Below are positions 26,001 through 38,100 of a stretch of 64,000 nt of DNA, piece by piece. The notes under the pieces were generated by a model, which was not told the DNA's origin, did not search any database, and was given only the letters and a program-made list of their open reading frames with translations. Positions within the stretch are counted from its first letter, which is position 1; the number at the start of each line of letters is the position of its first letter. The DNA is from Balanoglossus misakiensis (taxonomy: Eukaryota; Hemichordata), in assembly GCA_040954595.2 (NCBI GenBank), contig CM082581.2, positions 11,966,001 to 12,030,000 on the forward strand. The letters are read 5' to 3'. The position numbers were made by a program, and so were the translations under genes.

Positions 26001-29000
26001 CTACTTACATGATATTGTCATTTGGTTGGGAAGTATGCCATGCAAAAAAGGTAACAATCTCTCCAGTCGTGTACTGGAAAACATTTTCCACGTTTTGGTC
26101 ATGAACGCCTATCCACACGTCGTTCCTGTAACAGGAAAGGCGTTAAAGAGACCGCCATTTTTGTTCTTTATGCAAATCATCAGGTACACACAATTGGTTC
26201 AGGCACCACGTGACTTAAAGCTCACACTCGACAAAATGGCTGCCCAGACGATACGTATACATTTAGTGTTTTATGAGTCTGACTCCATAGTTTTGTAAAA
26301 TCTTGAAAAGAAGTCTTACCCGCCCCCAGTATTGATGAACTCGTTGTTAATGAAATCCTGTAGTGATTGGTCATTGATCGCCGCTAGGTCAGCACCGCCG
26401 TCCAATGACCGACAGCTATTTTGTGCACTAAACCAAGACTTTTCGCTCTGAAACATCTTGTAGCAATTGGAATTGGAATGGCGCGTCCACCCTGAAGGAC
26501 ATTCTGAAATAAAGCAAGTGAGAATTGCTGAATTTGTTAGGACAAAAGTAAATCGTTAATGGATATTAACGGTTGTTACATTTGCTTAGGTGACACGTAC
26601 ATGTATACCGTCCTTTAAAAGTTTTGATGTCGTGCCAAGAATTTGACCTACCCGGCCTTTTGCAGATCGCAGCGTTCTGTGTTGAGCATAGTCTGTCGTA
26701 CCACATATTTGTCTTGGTTGAATCGATCAAAGCGCAGTCAGCAGGCCACCTTTGTTCCAAACCTGATTAGGCAAGACAACATAAAACTCATAATCTTTAC
26801 ATTTCACACCGCAGAGCCCCAAACTGGTTTTATGTATGGTAAATGTACATGTCTCCAATCGCCCACACTTTACATCTGCTCATATATGGTTAAATGTGAT
26901 TGGAAAATATCGCTAAATTTGCATGTAACTGTTTACACTGACACAAACATATACATACATACCTACGTCATCAGGTTGGTTTGAGCCCCAGCTATTGTAC
27001 ACTAAATTGGTGCCATCACTCCAAACAAATGTGCCTTCAGTTGCCTGTAATGTTTAATGCCCATCAGGTAATTAAAACAGTTACTTGTAATTTTAAGCTC
27101 CAGTCGTTTGAGGTTATCATATTTGTATATTATACAGTACATAACATAACGACACATTCTCCTAATGCGAGAGTAACAAGATAGTCTCCCTTGCCAGATT
27201 CCCCAGAATGCGCGCACAAACGGCCGTAAAATTAAAAGGTATGGTAGCGCCTTTGAACTGATAATTTTTTACCTCATCATTTAATCCGATCCATACTATT
27301 TCAGATGCCGCGACTTGTAGGACAAACTGTTGTTCTTCCGCCGTGTGTATGCTAACCAATTCGGCCTTCTCGTTGCGACACTGTGTATTCGCGTTATACC
27401 AATCAGCAGTGCTTGGTAGCTTCTTATAACAAAAGTAATTATGATACTGCCATCCAGGAGAACAATTATCTGACATCAAAAAATCACACAGAAACAATAT
27501 ATATTAAATCATGGAGATATACAGTCTGTTTCGGTCGTCAACAAAGTAGTGATAATGATAGCAAGCTACCGTCAACATCTGATATGATTACGTTTCAAAC
27601 ATACAAACAGACCTGCAAAATGTTAGTTCAACTATACGCTAAGTTTAACAGATGGCGACTAGCCAATGAGTTTGTGCCATGTCTTGAATTGCGGGCATTC
27701 CTTCATTCGAAAACAGGTGCATGGACGTTCAAACTGTCACATGAAGATTGCGTAACAAAAACATGAATACAATCTCCAAGCTGATTCTCTGAGGTCTTAA
27801 CTGAGAAACATCGCGAAATAATTATCTTTCTCGCCTTTGGAGTGATATTTTAATTCAGTCTCGACATCACGACTGAAGAGGTTACTACCGCGAAGGGTTA
27901 ACGTAACAAGAGCGAGTGGTTCGTCGTTGTTCGACTGATTGCAAGTAACTCAATTTAAGTTAACATAACGGACGTGGAATGAAATCACAAGTGTGTGTAC
28001 GGGAGTCATATTGCATTGTATTTGCACCAAATGAGAAAACAGTTCATTAATGAGAACATTCCCGCGGCTGCTTTTATCACCCTCGTTTCTGATATTCGCT
28101 TTCTGCAATCGTACACCGCGGCTTTTCGCTAAACCGGCACCAACCGAATTTTAAATGGGTGTCATGGCACTCACGCACCCGATCACGTGATATGGAGACA
28201 CCTGATCACTAAGCAGAGCGGTTTTCGGTAGATTTCTATCAAATACTGTGAGGCCAAGGAGGTCAGTCTTTCAATTAGTGAATTGTCTGAAGCAGTTTTG
28301 TCAGATTCGTTGCGGGACCGGTGTGTGTGAAAATTGCGTCACCGACGAAGGACCGAAACTCACTACCCGAAGTGAAAGAACACACTCGTCATCTTTACCA
28401 AAAACAGCTGGTCTTACCTGCGCGAACTGTTATAACCACAAATATCACTAACAAGCTGGAAATCTGTGGATATAAAAACAAAATAACATGTACTTTAGAA
28501 AATCTGGGTTTTGTAACTTTTTCTCATGGAGCAAATAGCACAAATTCTGGTGACAATTACGCATTCATTTGATCTGAATATGAATGCTTTCTCCTCTTTG
28601 TAATTACAATTTACCAAGGACGAATGTACATTCGTGTCATTCACATCAAGAATGTGTTGAAAATAGGCACTGTTGGAAAGTCGTCAGGTCAAATAAAGTG
28701 CGATTTAATTTCTGGCAATTTACTCAGTTCCTCGACAGTAATTACCGCCAATTTGAAAGTCAACATTTCCATCGATTGCGGGAATTCTTAAATGCTGGTA
28801 TCTGGGAGAGCTATTTACCTTTGGGATGCAGTTGCGACACACAATACAAAATATCGATTTTTGTTGAAAAGTTTCGTCGGCTAGGGCTGGATATGGCGTT
28901 TAACGATCGGGTCTGACAACATGAAATATTGATTTCGTGCTTTTATTTTATATACGCTTCGAAATTTACCGTGCCCAATTACAAGCGAGCGTGTGTGAGC

Positions 29001-29125
29001 ATCCGTATAATATTGCAAGCGTATGCATTATTGAAAATGTATTACTTGGCAAGCATACAGTCCCGAATGGATTGTCGTGTTGTCGGGTTCAAGCGGCTCA
29101 CATCGAGCGCGATGTTATTACGCAT
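4176..29125 (-). CDS. aGPCR-A: adhesion GPCR with two C-type lectin domains and a HYR domain
   Basis: The gene has 29 exons, in order of translation: 29102-29125, 28418-28463, 27273-27469, 26963-27044, 26652-26762, 26320-26503, 26009-26125, 25746-25867, 25160-25497, 24836-24985, 24547-24615, 24210-24315, 23741-23872, 23347-23410, 23024-23129, 22700-22809, 22368-22497, 22140-22243, 21667-21769, 21023-21176, 20865-20931, 20672-20738, 20411-20496, 5568-5694, 5326-5367, 4996-5091, 4778-4901, 4470-4570, 4176-4295. Every junction has GT/AG and matching phase, and the total of 3279 nt gives 1092 residues plus TAA. Rough domains: signal peptide 1-23, CTLD1 24-153, CTLD2 154-294, HYR 295-407, GAIN/GPS 408-696, seven helices about 700-946, tail 947-1092. 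It is a cell-surface receptor; the ligand is unknown. The helix motifs resemble the latrophilin/CD97 branch of the family. The first exon is the weakest part of the model. Confidence 0.88.
5326..5694 (-). CDS. aGPCR-A helices TM6 and TM7
   Basis: Exon 5568-5694 (127 nt) encodes TM6 and most of TM7: [19 protein letters not shown] and [12 protein letters not shown]. Exon 5326-5367 (42 nt) encodes [14 protein letters not shown], the end of TM7. The [10 protein letters not shown] and NSLQGFFIF motifs are typical of the latrophilin/CD97 branch. These exons are separated from the rest of the helix bundle by the 14.7-kb satellite-filled intron. The split AA|A codon (lysine) joins them in frame to exon 20411-20496. 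Confidence 0.92.
5746..5897 (+). repeat. Left flank: older ~86-bp repeat units
   Basis: There are about one and a half units of the form CATGAGCTATAACCCATGCA, then CCAAAATGAGCAAAATTTTC, then AAAGTCGAGAATTTGTCATT. They share the start and end modules with the 88-bp satellite but have a different middle. They start about 50 bp from the TM6 exon, in the same orientation as the units on the far side of the array. Confidence 0.85.
5898..19670 (+). repeat. 88-bp tandem satellite array, about 156 copies
   Basis: A head-to-tail array fills most of the TM5/ICL3-TM6 intron of aGPCR-A. The spacing of successive CCATGCTTTTTT starts is 88 bp (for example 6001, 6089, 6177). Each unit contains CATGGGCTATAACCCATG (a 6-bp inverted repeat around CTATAA), a T6-C-A7 stretch (also self-complementary), GAAATTTTGATATTTC (inverted ends), and AAAGTCGAAAAATTGTCATT. 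Copies from about 5.9 to 12.0 kb and from about 18.0 to 19.6 kb are nearly identical. Copies from about 12.06 to 17.9 kb carry many one-base insertions and deletions. There are no spacers and no protein-coding content: 88 is not a multiple of 3, and the frames are interrupted. Confidence 0.98.
19671..20250 (+). repeat. Right flank: transitional and older ~86-bp repeat units
   Basis: From 19671 to about 19845 the units are chimeric between the 88-bp form and the older form. From there to about 20250 run units of the older form, spaced 86 bp (CATGAGC starts near 19987, 20073 and 20159). Orientation is the same as on the left flank. This fits expansion of the 88-bp unit inside a pre-existing array of the older unit. 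Confidence 0.85.
20411..22243 (-). CDS. aGPCR-A helices TM1 to TM5 and third intracellular loop
   Basis: Exon 22140-22243 holds TM1 ([19 protein letters not shown]). Exon 21667-21769 holds TM2 ([19 protein letters not shown]). Exon 21023-21176 holds TM3 ([20 protein letters not shown], the family signature) and the start of TM4. Exon 20865-20931 holds TM4 ([14 protein letters not shown]). Exon 20672-20738 holds ECL2 with the CW motif and TM5. Exon 20411-20496 finishes TM5 and encodes ICL3. Phases and lengths match aGPCR-B exon by exon, except the TM4 exon (67 versus 70 nt). Confidence 0.93.
22368..22497 (-). CDS. aGPCR-A GPS autoproteolysis motif
   Basis: The exon encodes WSDYGCDV and [15 protein letters not shown], which with CVFW in the preceding exon gives the four cysteines and two tryptophans of a GPS. 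Cleavage would fall between T683 and T684 in the H-T-T tripeptide, leaving a tethered agonist that starts [13 protein letters not shown]. The usual tripeptide is H-L-T or H-L-S; here threonine replaces leucine. Cleavage is likely but not certain. Confidence 0.9.
22700..24985 (-). CDS. aGPCR-A GAIN domain exons
   Basis: Seven exons run between HYR and GPS: 24836-24985, 24547-24615, 24210-24315, 23741-23872, 23347-23410, 23024-23129 and 22700-22809. The N-terminal part ([17 protein letters not shown] and what follows) is helical, as in GAIN subdomain A. The later exons have the beta-rich pattern of subdomain B ([32 protein letters not shown]). The last exon ends with [10 protein letters not shown], the first cysteine-tryptophan block of the GPS. 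Residue similarity to the aGPCR-B GAIN exons is low, but exon order and several exon lengths match (69 nt in both for the second exon). Confidence 0.85.
25160..25497 (-). CDS. aGPCR-A HYR domain exon
   Basis: A single 338-nt exon encodes a HYR (hyalin repeat) domain: [17 protein letters not shown], then [44 protein letters not shown]. The pattern CP-DI, W-P-A-D, G-TTVTY and C-F-V is typical. HYR is an immunoglobulin-like adhesion module common in deuterostome cell-surface proteins. The end of the exon ([18 protein letters not shown]) runs into the start of the GAIN region. The second receptor in this window lacks this exon. Confidence 0.88.
25746..26503 (-). CDS. aGPCR-A C-type lectin domain 2 (three exons)
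   Basis: Exons 26320-26503, 26009-26125 and 25746-25867 encode a second lectin fold: [16 protein letters not shown], then [27 protein letters not shown], and [19 protein letters not shown] and WED sit at the positions of the EPN/QPD and WND calcium and sugar motifs, so a site is possible but non-standard. Intron positions differ from those in CTLD1, so the two domains are not a recent exact duplication. Confidence 0.9.
26652..27469 (-). CDS. aGPCR-A C-type lectin domain 1 (three exons)
   Basis: Exons 27273-27469, 26963-27044 and 26652-26762 encode a full C-type lectin fold. It opens with [16 protein letters not shown], continues with the WIGLNDE core motif, then [14 protein letters not shown] and WPADCALID, and ends with [21 protein letters not shown] is the motif that favours galactose-type sugars in this family, and WYD stands where WND usually completes the calcium site. 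Calcium-dependent sugar binding is therefore plausible, but this is inference from motifs. The four expected core cysteines are present. Confidence 0.9.
28418..29125 (-). CDS. aGPCR-A signal-peptide exons
   Basis: Exon 28418-28463 encodes [15 protein letters not shown] and joins with a split GAT codon to DNCSPGW, the start of CTLD1. The hydrophobic run ending VRA followed by D looks like a signal-peptidase site. No in-frame ATG precedes it before a stop codon, and a strong acceptor (TATATCCACAG) sits directly upstream, so the start codon must lie in another exon. The best candidate is 29102-29125 (MRNNIALD), which ends phase 0 at a GTGAGC donor. The second exon is well supported. The first is a guess, and transcript data could move it. 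Confidence 0.55.
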
Positions 29126-32100
29126 GAGATCTCCATGCAAGGGACGGTGAAAGGGACGGTGTCCAAAATCACCTGGGGTTACAAATGGGCATGAATGGAG
29201 TGGTTTCCTCGCGCTAAAAAGGGAACGAACGTTTTAAAGCATCACTGTGCGCCATATTTCGTACTTTGCTGCAACCTTTACTTCAATCTCTTCAACTCCT
29301 TTAAAAGATTGGTCGAATTATTTGACGAGTTTTCCGTGTTACTATGAAAAGCAGAAACCCTTTCAGCAACCACTTCTATCTAATACCAAATTTGTTCCGA
29401 TTATAGCAATTATGATCATTTTGAGAGACGAAAAGTCACTTTTGAAGTGAATGACTGGCAATGTTCACATGTGACACTCGTGCTTGTCCTTAGAGGTTCA
29501 CAATACGGAGATCGAAGAGAGATTCAAACCCGATTACGTCTACCTTCGCCTGATAATATAAAACTGTGTTGCTATGGTTACGTTGACGCAAGAACTTGCT
29601 TGGGATATTAGTCTGGAGTCGTAGACTTAATGTCTGGTGACAGTTCTGTATAAGCCGGTTCTTCTACACAAGGGGTATGTCGATATTGTATAATTGTTGG
29701 GTTTATCTAAATGTCGATAATCACGAAGCTGTTGCGCTTTTATCTCCAGTGTTATCAAATTTTCTGCATCAATGCGCGCTCATCTTCTTAACAGATTACT
29801 TGTTTTACAAATTGTTTCGTTGAAGACAGTCTAATTGTATATGCAACATGAATAAATGAAAGAAATTAATGTTCGTTGCGTCTCGTTGTGCTACCTAAAA
29901 TTAGTAGTCGCTCGGACTAACAAAAAGAAGAAAAGTATAACTTCCCGAAACGGATTTATTCGTGCTGATCAGAATTGAAACCTCAACTGTAGTTTTTGTT
30001 TAAATGGGTTAGACCACTGCGACAGCGGGGTCTACTTAGCCGTAAAGGTTTTCGAAATGTTTTCGCTGTTCAACTTACGAGTCGATGAAAAAATGCTTGC
30101 TTTAAAGAAATAACACTTGAACCTGTCATGATCCCATTCTTCTTATAAAATCAATTGCCATCACACGGAGTGCTCTGCTCAGTCTGTTGGGCGATAGATT
30201 AAACCGACAATGGCAAAACTAACAAACCAATCGAGTGAGTAATATTGATGTATTCTGGGAACACGCGCACTGTCGATAGATGATGTCTTTTAGCTGAATT
30301 TTACGACACAGAGTAATAAAACTCTTGCCAGTATTTGGCGTTTGTCTGACATTGCAGAAAAGCTGTTAGTAATTAATAGGAAAAAGCCGAGTATTGTAAA
30401 TCAGGGCCCACAGTTTAAGTTAAATGTATTTTCGCGTGAGTGAACAGTCAATTCAGTAATTGAATTCAAAATCAAGACACGGCAGTGGATCGCAAAGGTA
30501 ACGAACTCAGAATCTGACGTTAGTTTGCTCGGCTGCAAGTCGACGCACGGCCTCGATTTTTTTCTGTGTGCGTTTTATCAAGAAAAGTGGTCGTAATTGT
30601 AAAATAAAAATCGACTGATCTTTAATGCACTCTTTTACGGCGAGGCACCCGGTAACAGCGCAAGCAGACAACCCATAACACGAAGTGCCAGGCACACTTT
30701 ATTCGACTATTCACTTTCATCAGTCCTGCCATGGATACAGATGAAAGCGGCGTTATTAGCGAGTGCTGTGGCAGCTAGTTGAATCATTGCCCTCGCTTCA
30801 CCGCGCCCTGTTCACTTTAACCAAGCGACTAAAATATTGTTCAGCCGAGCGCCAAGGACCGGCTCTTCCGTGTCTTTTAACACAAACATTTACTCCAATG
30901 CAGGCATTAACCCTTTGATGCGTCACTTCCTGGGGTGTGATTGCAGAGGTTAATAACGGGTGCCACCCTTCCAAAAGACGTTTGAGGCTTTTCCCGTCGA
31001 TTTTCTGCGAGTACTTGTACAGATCCAAATTTCGTTTGCTTTGTTCGACGCCTATAATTTAGTATAACAGTACATATTTTTTCAAAGGTTCAATTATTTC
31101 GCAATTGGTCATTGGAGACAGCCGTAGATTACATTTTATTTGTCGAATAATGATTGCCCGGAAAACTAGAAAAATATAATGCAGTTACAGGTAATCAACT
31201 TAGATACAGACTCTCAATTTGACCAGTAAGGCATAGATTTGTGTATAACTCGAGAAATCGTAAATGAACTGGAAATTCATTTGCGCTTGATTTTTATTTA
31301 AACACTAATATAACCTCTCCACACCAACAAATATTTTGACAGAAAGAATGGACACACAATCTATCTAATGCCCCGCAGTTATGTACGCGAGCTGTTCAAT
31401 GAGAACTAGATGTACAAAACGGAAGACACACACAGTTCAATTCGGAACTTTGATAAACCACACGCAGCGATTAAACTGTCATGCATCGAAAGAGTGACAC
31501 TTTTGTGATGGGACTCTGATGGGACTTCGAATGCCAAGTCGCAATTTACCACGACGCCGTAGAAATAGATTTTACTGCTTGAGTCCTATCGCGGCCCTTT
31601 CAGATCGATTTCTCAGTTTCCAAACCCAGCAGGTATAAATAACACACAGATCGAAATCCTAACGCGTAACCTGCCGATCCATATGGTTAAAAGACAAGAC
31701 ATGTTCGACTCCAATCGACTCGGTTGTTAAAGAGATTGATGGCCCCTGCCCGGGAAAGCTCGAATTCGTACATTCTCTATTGGCGTTGTTGCTAATCATG
31801 ATGCAAGTTGCCATGACAATGCGTCAAATATTGAGAAACTGCGGCAGTAAACGTTGTCCGACAGTCTAATGATGTCGAAACCCGTCGTTTTCTCAAAGTT
31901 TATGTGTGTATGATGTTTACCTAAGATGGTGTAGACTGTGTTTCAGAGGGGCACAACACGATCAAAGTAACCGTTTGAAGTTATTGGAATACTCGTGTCC
32001 CTGCGTTTCGAGGGCAATGGGCAGCATCCTGGAAGGCCTGTCCTCATAGGTTGTACTCCTGCTTGAGAGTGAACTGGCAAAAGAACTGACCAATCAGAAA

Positions 32101-35100
32101 CAACCTTACAGGACCGTTGCACACTGTGACCTTTTCTGCTCGCAATTTGTCACTTAAAGTATTACGTGGCCGCATAATTTCATGTTTTCCTGCGCGTCTC
32201 AGAATTCCATCCATACACACTTAAAAATAGTGCGGGGATTCCGTTCTGCCCTATAACTGGTTATTTCGGCATTTTTGAACTCGTCAAACTTTAAACGATC
32301 CTAAGTATACATACTTTCTAGGCTGCAAGATTTCCGCTCGCAGGATTACATCAAAATTGCTTGTCTGCGTCTTCTTCAGCGGCGCACTTCTAGTCAATGC
32401 TCAGATTTCCGTCGCTACGTTACAAAATCCTCTTTCCTTATGCAGCCTTTTGTCACTGCAGTTGGGTAATATTACTTACGCTCGGTTTCACCTCGAATAT
32501 TTAATCCCCACCAAACATTTTCTTATGCACTCACAGTTAACGTTGGTTATTTTTTGTCGGTCTTCTGTGCACCAACTCTATGCTACTTAGTGGGCTCATT
32601 TACATGTAAATACGGAGAAACTTCCAACGGCGAAGAGGCTCGTTCATTGTAATGTTCGCTTTTGGACATTATATTAAAAAAAACTTTAAAATAAATGTTC
32701 TCCTTGCGCTTAATCTTTCAGGTGCGACACCAAATATTGTCTTTATGTCTTTACTGCGTGCGATGTCGTAATGACGATAAACTTTAGCGCAATGCAAGGT
32801 GTTTCATCTCCCAGAAGCAATTGCGATCAGCTGTAGTCGCAGTAGTTGAATAACACACCTTCATCAAGGGACGCTTTCTGAAACGTATCGCTTTACAAGT
32901 CAGGTGTACACTTATTTCAAATGATTGTGTTTCCTTGCCTCCCAAGGTACACAGCTAAAGCTGAGCCGTATTGGAAGCCAGTTGCCCGTGAAACCAAACT
33001 CCTTTTAAGACTCGATCTGAATCGAAAGGATTTGTGGCAATTTGAGCAATTTTGATCATTTGTCATATGTTGTCTGTGTCAGTATTTTTCTTCTGAACGG
33101 GTCTGTAGACGACAACAATATAAAGACAACAACTGAAATACGCAGCCGCAGTGTTCTGATCATGTCCAGAAGGTCTTCATTCTGAAACATTATACAATTT
33201 CAAAGCAAATAAATCAGCAACTGAGGTTCAATAACCTCGTATGAGTTGCTGGGCAGGATCAGTCGTTATCTTTTATTGTGTGTTTGATTTCGTCTCTAAA
33301 AGTCTTTAATCCATGCAATGATTGAATGAGAAAAAGCCTGACGTAGACAACTCCATTTACTACTTCTTAGAACACACAGAATCATTGGAGTCACCAATCC
33401 TCTGTTGCAACAACCGGCGCTTTAATCGTTCAAAGTTCCCAGTCAACCATGTCATTATCCGCATCAAACGATGTCATTTGAATGTAACTATTATAATAAA
33501 AGCAATGACAATCTCTCTACATGTAAAATCAGTAGCCGTAAAAGATGGTGAGAGAATGAATTATATTAATGTTTTAGTATACACTCGAAGTAATTTTCGA
33601 AAAATTCAAATGGCTCATCTTTGGTGACAATGCGTATAATCAAATGAAGGTATTTTTTTCAAAAACTCGTTTATGGACTTATCAAATTCACTAATTAGAA
33701 GCATGAAGAGGCTTTGTGATAATTGTAATGTTTTTTTTATGATGCGGCGGGTTCTTTTGCAATTTGAAACCAGTCAAAAATGATAACACAATCTGTCATC
33801 ATATTACTGCCGTATTCTCAGAAGCTAATTAATGTATATTTCCAAACATGATAAACCGTCCTAACCAGGTTACACAATTTTTTTATACTTAGAATGCAGT
33901 CACAGTCACAGTAACTGTTTTTTAACGTCATTTATTTTCAGATTGTTGTTTATAGGATGAACGTTAAAGCTAAGTAGTAGTCAAACACGATTCACAATAT
34001 TAATAAATTCTCACCAATAAATAAGCACATAGTAATCTCTTTTTGTATTAGAAGAAACATGCAACTAAATAAAGCACTTCTTCCCAGTCGTGATGAGGGA
34101 GGAAGTGGGCCAATTTCTCTGTAGTCAGTGTCCTAGTAACGGTTTCTAACAGGACGCTGGGTTTACTATTTATGTTATAGCTAAAGGCGCGGGGAAATCG
34201 ACCCCTTTCTGTACACTGAACCCGAGATTTTTCATTTGCTTTCATTTTGTGTGAAAAGCGATAAGTTATAATTGTGTGATTTGAAGCGTGAAAGCAACAC
34301 TCAGATTTTAATCGACCGATATTTTAATCTCAACATCTACGCATCCTGTTCAAAAGGTCCAGACGGTTTTTTTCTGATGGAAAACATTGCGCTGCTTTTT
34401 AAATCGGTGTTTTGTGGATGTCAAATAGGCAAGCGAAGATTTTCTTTCATCATTCCAACTGACTTATGTTGTATTTGAAAATCTAAAGTTTGAAAATTTG
34501 TATGGACAATGTCTTATTATTTCCCAACATGTGCGTTAAGTTATATGCGAAGGGGGTCGAATGTCAAAATACATATCTCGTATCGAGTAAGTTGAAGTAC
34601 CTTGATGTTGCCTGTTAGTTTTACGTCTTAGCCTGTGACCTTGGTTCAGTTAGAACCGCGTTTCCCATGGCAACGCCGTTATTATGTTTCACGCAAAGTT
34701 GATGAAATGATATTGAGGAACGGAAAAGATGTTTCCTTGATTCATTAAGTGCTAATGAACCACCTTATTAAACTTCTACCGTTTTCGTCACAATCTGGAA
34801 CCACGGGGCGTACGCATGAATTTTCCCTGGAAACATTGACATCTAAACCTCTATGTTCGCTTCCGTACATAAATCTCGAAGACCATGTGAGCTAACATAA
34901 TAAAGCGCAGTATAAATATATAGTTATTACCTTTTGATGAAGGGATTTTATGTTGTTATAATTCATATCGATACCATAATGTCTGGTATGAATCGATTCC
35001 TAGTTTCTTTATCTTAATTTTCGTAAAATCGCGAGACAAACATTTCAATTACTTCATTGCAAAACTCAGTGATTCGCTGCGTTTTAAAGGAGAAAATCGT

Positions 35101-38100
35101 GTTAGAGTCCGGACGATCCTAGCTATTAGAAATTGATTCTGAGACGCTACATGCACCCCCTTTATTAGGAGAGTCACTTTCAACGCTCCTAGACGACGAG
35201 ACAAGAGCAAATTGCTAAACAGTATCTAAATTTACGCTCCGTTGGTTCTAGATGCATATTAGTCTATATGCTGGATCGCTTCTGTCACCAAGCCGTACAT
35301 GGCTTTTCAGTGGCACATTCAATACACTGTAACGACTGAATGAACGACTGGATGAATGAATGGTCGATTTCTCCGCAATATAAGTGCGCAGGTTTTTCTG
35401 AATACTTCTTAAACTAAAATAAATATCGGAACACGGAAATGTACTTATTGGCACTTTCCAACCGAGCTCTCGAATTATTCAGTGTGAAAATTCATATCCT
35501 GTAAGCGGATCCCTAACTTCCGTTGTGGTTTCGTGTTTGCTAACAGGGAGAGTATCGCCAGACATATTTGCATGGCTTAATGGAACGACGTCTGTGCATG
35601 GGATATAAGTGTCGAAATTTTCTCCCAAACCACCCCATGCACCCGCTTGTATCTAAATCGTAGCATGTAATCTTTTTTAAACGTTTCGTGCCTTTCATGT
35701 ATAGACCACAAAGCACGGATTACGGTGCGAAGAGAGGGGGGGGGCATGATGAATCGCGAACCAAAGACTGCTTATTTTAAATGCTGAGGGGGGCTACTGC
35801 AAGCAATACACCGCAAGCAAGACCCATTTCGATGTGCATCTATTTTACCATAACTCGGTTTTTAGATTTTCATTACAATCCTCCAGTCAATATGTAAAAT
35901 ATCAGTCCATTAAAAAAAGCGACCATCATGCTTTAGTGTTTCCACTTCCCAAAATAGAATTACTAAGGTTTGCTTCCTTAACTAGTCAATTTAGTGCTTG
36001 CTAAGTAAACGCATTGAATTTTAAATGCTTCGTAGACTCTGAAAACTACCGTCGTTTCAGGCTCGCAGCAGGCCTCATTAACTGTAAAAGGCATATTTCG
36101 AAGGGTCCTATTGAGAAGAAATCCTACTAGTTATTGGAGTGGAGACTATATTATTAACGATACCGCGCACAGATATTCCCCGATGGCCAGAGTTGAAAAG
36201 CTCCGTCTTTACTGCGAGCCGCTTTGCGATCTTTTTCGTCACACACCTGAAACCACGGAATCCACCCTGATTTCAAAATATGAAGCGTGAATTAAATGAA
36301 CACGTATCACTGCCTCCAGTGACATCGTTAATAAGCAAGATCGCTCAATTAAGTTCAAGTGCAATTATCCAATACGGCCGAATTCAGGACTAAACGAAGT
36401 GCCTCGAACTATATTAAAGTTGCTTTAATGGCAAAACGTGTCTATCTGGCATCGAGCTGTCGCCCTGGCATATTGCGCCAAATCCTTAATATCTGTTTTT
36501 TGATTGATAGGACTTGCTGTTAGTGGAACCTAGGCGTACGAAACCTCATTTAAAGCCATCAATTTGTATTGGTTTTGAACTTGATGCATCATTTGGATAA
36601 GCCACCACGATGACAGGCGCTTGATGGAATCTCTACTTGAAGTTCATCTTTTACGTCATGATGCGTTGCTGACAAAGAGCTCTCTCCTGGACATGCATTA
36701 CTTTAATTTGCCCGAAAATTGGCTATATGCGAAGCAATTTTCTTGGTCGGAAGCAGGATTTTTCATAATTCACACACAAAATACCCCGCAAACATTGAAA
36801 GAACCTATCCCGACAAAAACCCCGTCATAGAATGGGACTTGTCGATTGTGACTCTTTCCTATAACTATCTGCAAATTGCAAACACCATTATTGCAAAGTT
36901 CACTTCTCTGCACAATCATCAAAGTACTGACAGCAATTTTCATGTTCATCGTGATATGGTGTCTATACAAGTGAAGCTTATTGTCCCACAACACTGCAAT
37001 GGGAATGGGTCAGGCGTCAACCGTCAACCGCCAGTCAATCTACTCAGCGGGTAATTTACGTTTCTGTAGACGCATTCCTTGGATATGTTATTGAGAATCA
37101 AATCTATATTTTACGGAAAACTGTATGTAGAAAACACATCAATTTGCATTTAAAACAACTATGTACTGTCTCTGTATATCTTTCAATTCATGCTTAGCAA
37201 ATCAAAATATTTCCATGTTTGCTTTATGTTATGCTCTGTTGTCCGAAGAAAACAACCTATCTATAAACACAGTGTTTTGTACAGAACATGATATTTTTGA
37301 TAGTTTACTTCTTAGAATATCAATCAAGGCTGGTTCTATTGTCAATTTAGTAATTTCACCGGGATCTGCCATTAAAGCGTATTGCGTGAACAATCACTTT
37401 GGTAATTTTGTCATGTAACGTCAAAATAAAAAGTACGCGAACCGCTGCTGTAAACAACTACGTTTGAAAAAAATTGGACGGTGATCAAACACACGATTCA
37501 CATTTAAGAGCAACACGTTATTTTTCATAACAGTCAGTTCAAACACTGCTGGTTAAACATAGGATACCTTTCTTGCGGTAATTCAAACAAACGAGTTGTC
37601 AAGGACACAAACAACTTTAGTATGACTCACACAGGTATACTTGGTAAGCATATTCAAATCAAACCGCAGATTATAGTCAACAATAAAGCTAGCGAGGCAT
37701 TTTTGTTGTCAGTAGAAAAGTAAATCAAATTAACGTTCATTGTGTCGTTGTTTTAAGGGCCACGAGGTAAAAGTTATATATGTTATATTCGCAGAAATAA
37801 TTAAATCGCGATTTTTTAAATCGCCGAAATGGTAATGTTTTGAACTACACCAAGTCCTGTATAAAGCTTAATGACATTGCTCACTAATACCTCAGACTGT
37901 TATTTGCAATTCCCAGATATTTCAAAGTGTGTTATTTATTCTTTCTGAGGGCATATTTCAAATTAGCAACAGGCATTTGATTTCGATTTGATTATTCCGT
38001 TATTAAACAACACAATGAATGAATACGAAATTATTTTATTACCCGCGGAAACCGCAATAACATTTACCGGTCAGCAATCAGCACAACCTTGATTTGACAA

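Noticed and set aside
30798-31028. 76-codon - strand frame considered as a transposase fragment
   Set aside because: It has no recognisable catalytic motif, terminal repeats or flanking coding sequence; I cannot support a transposon call.
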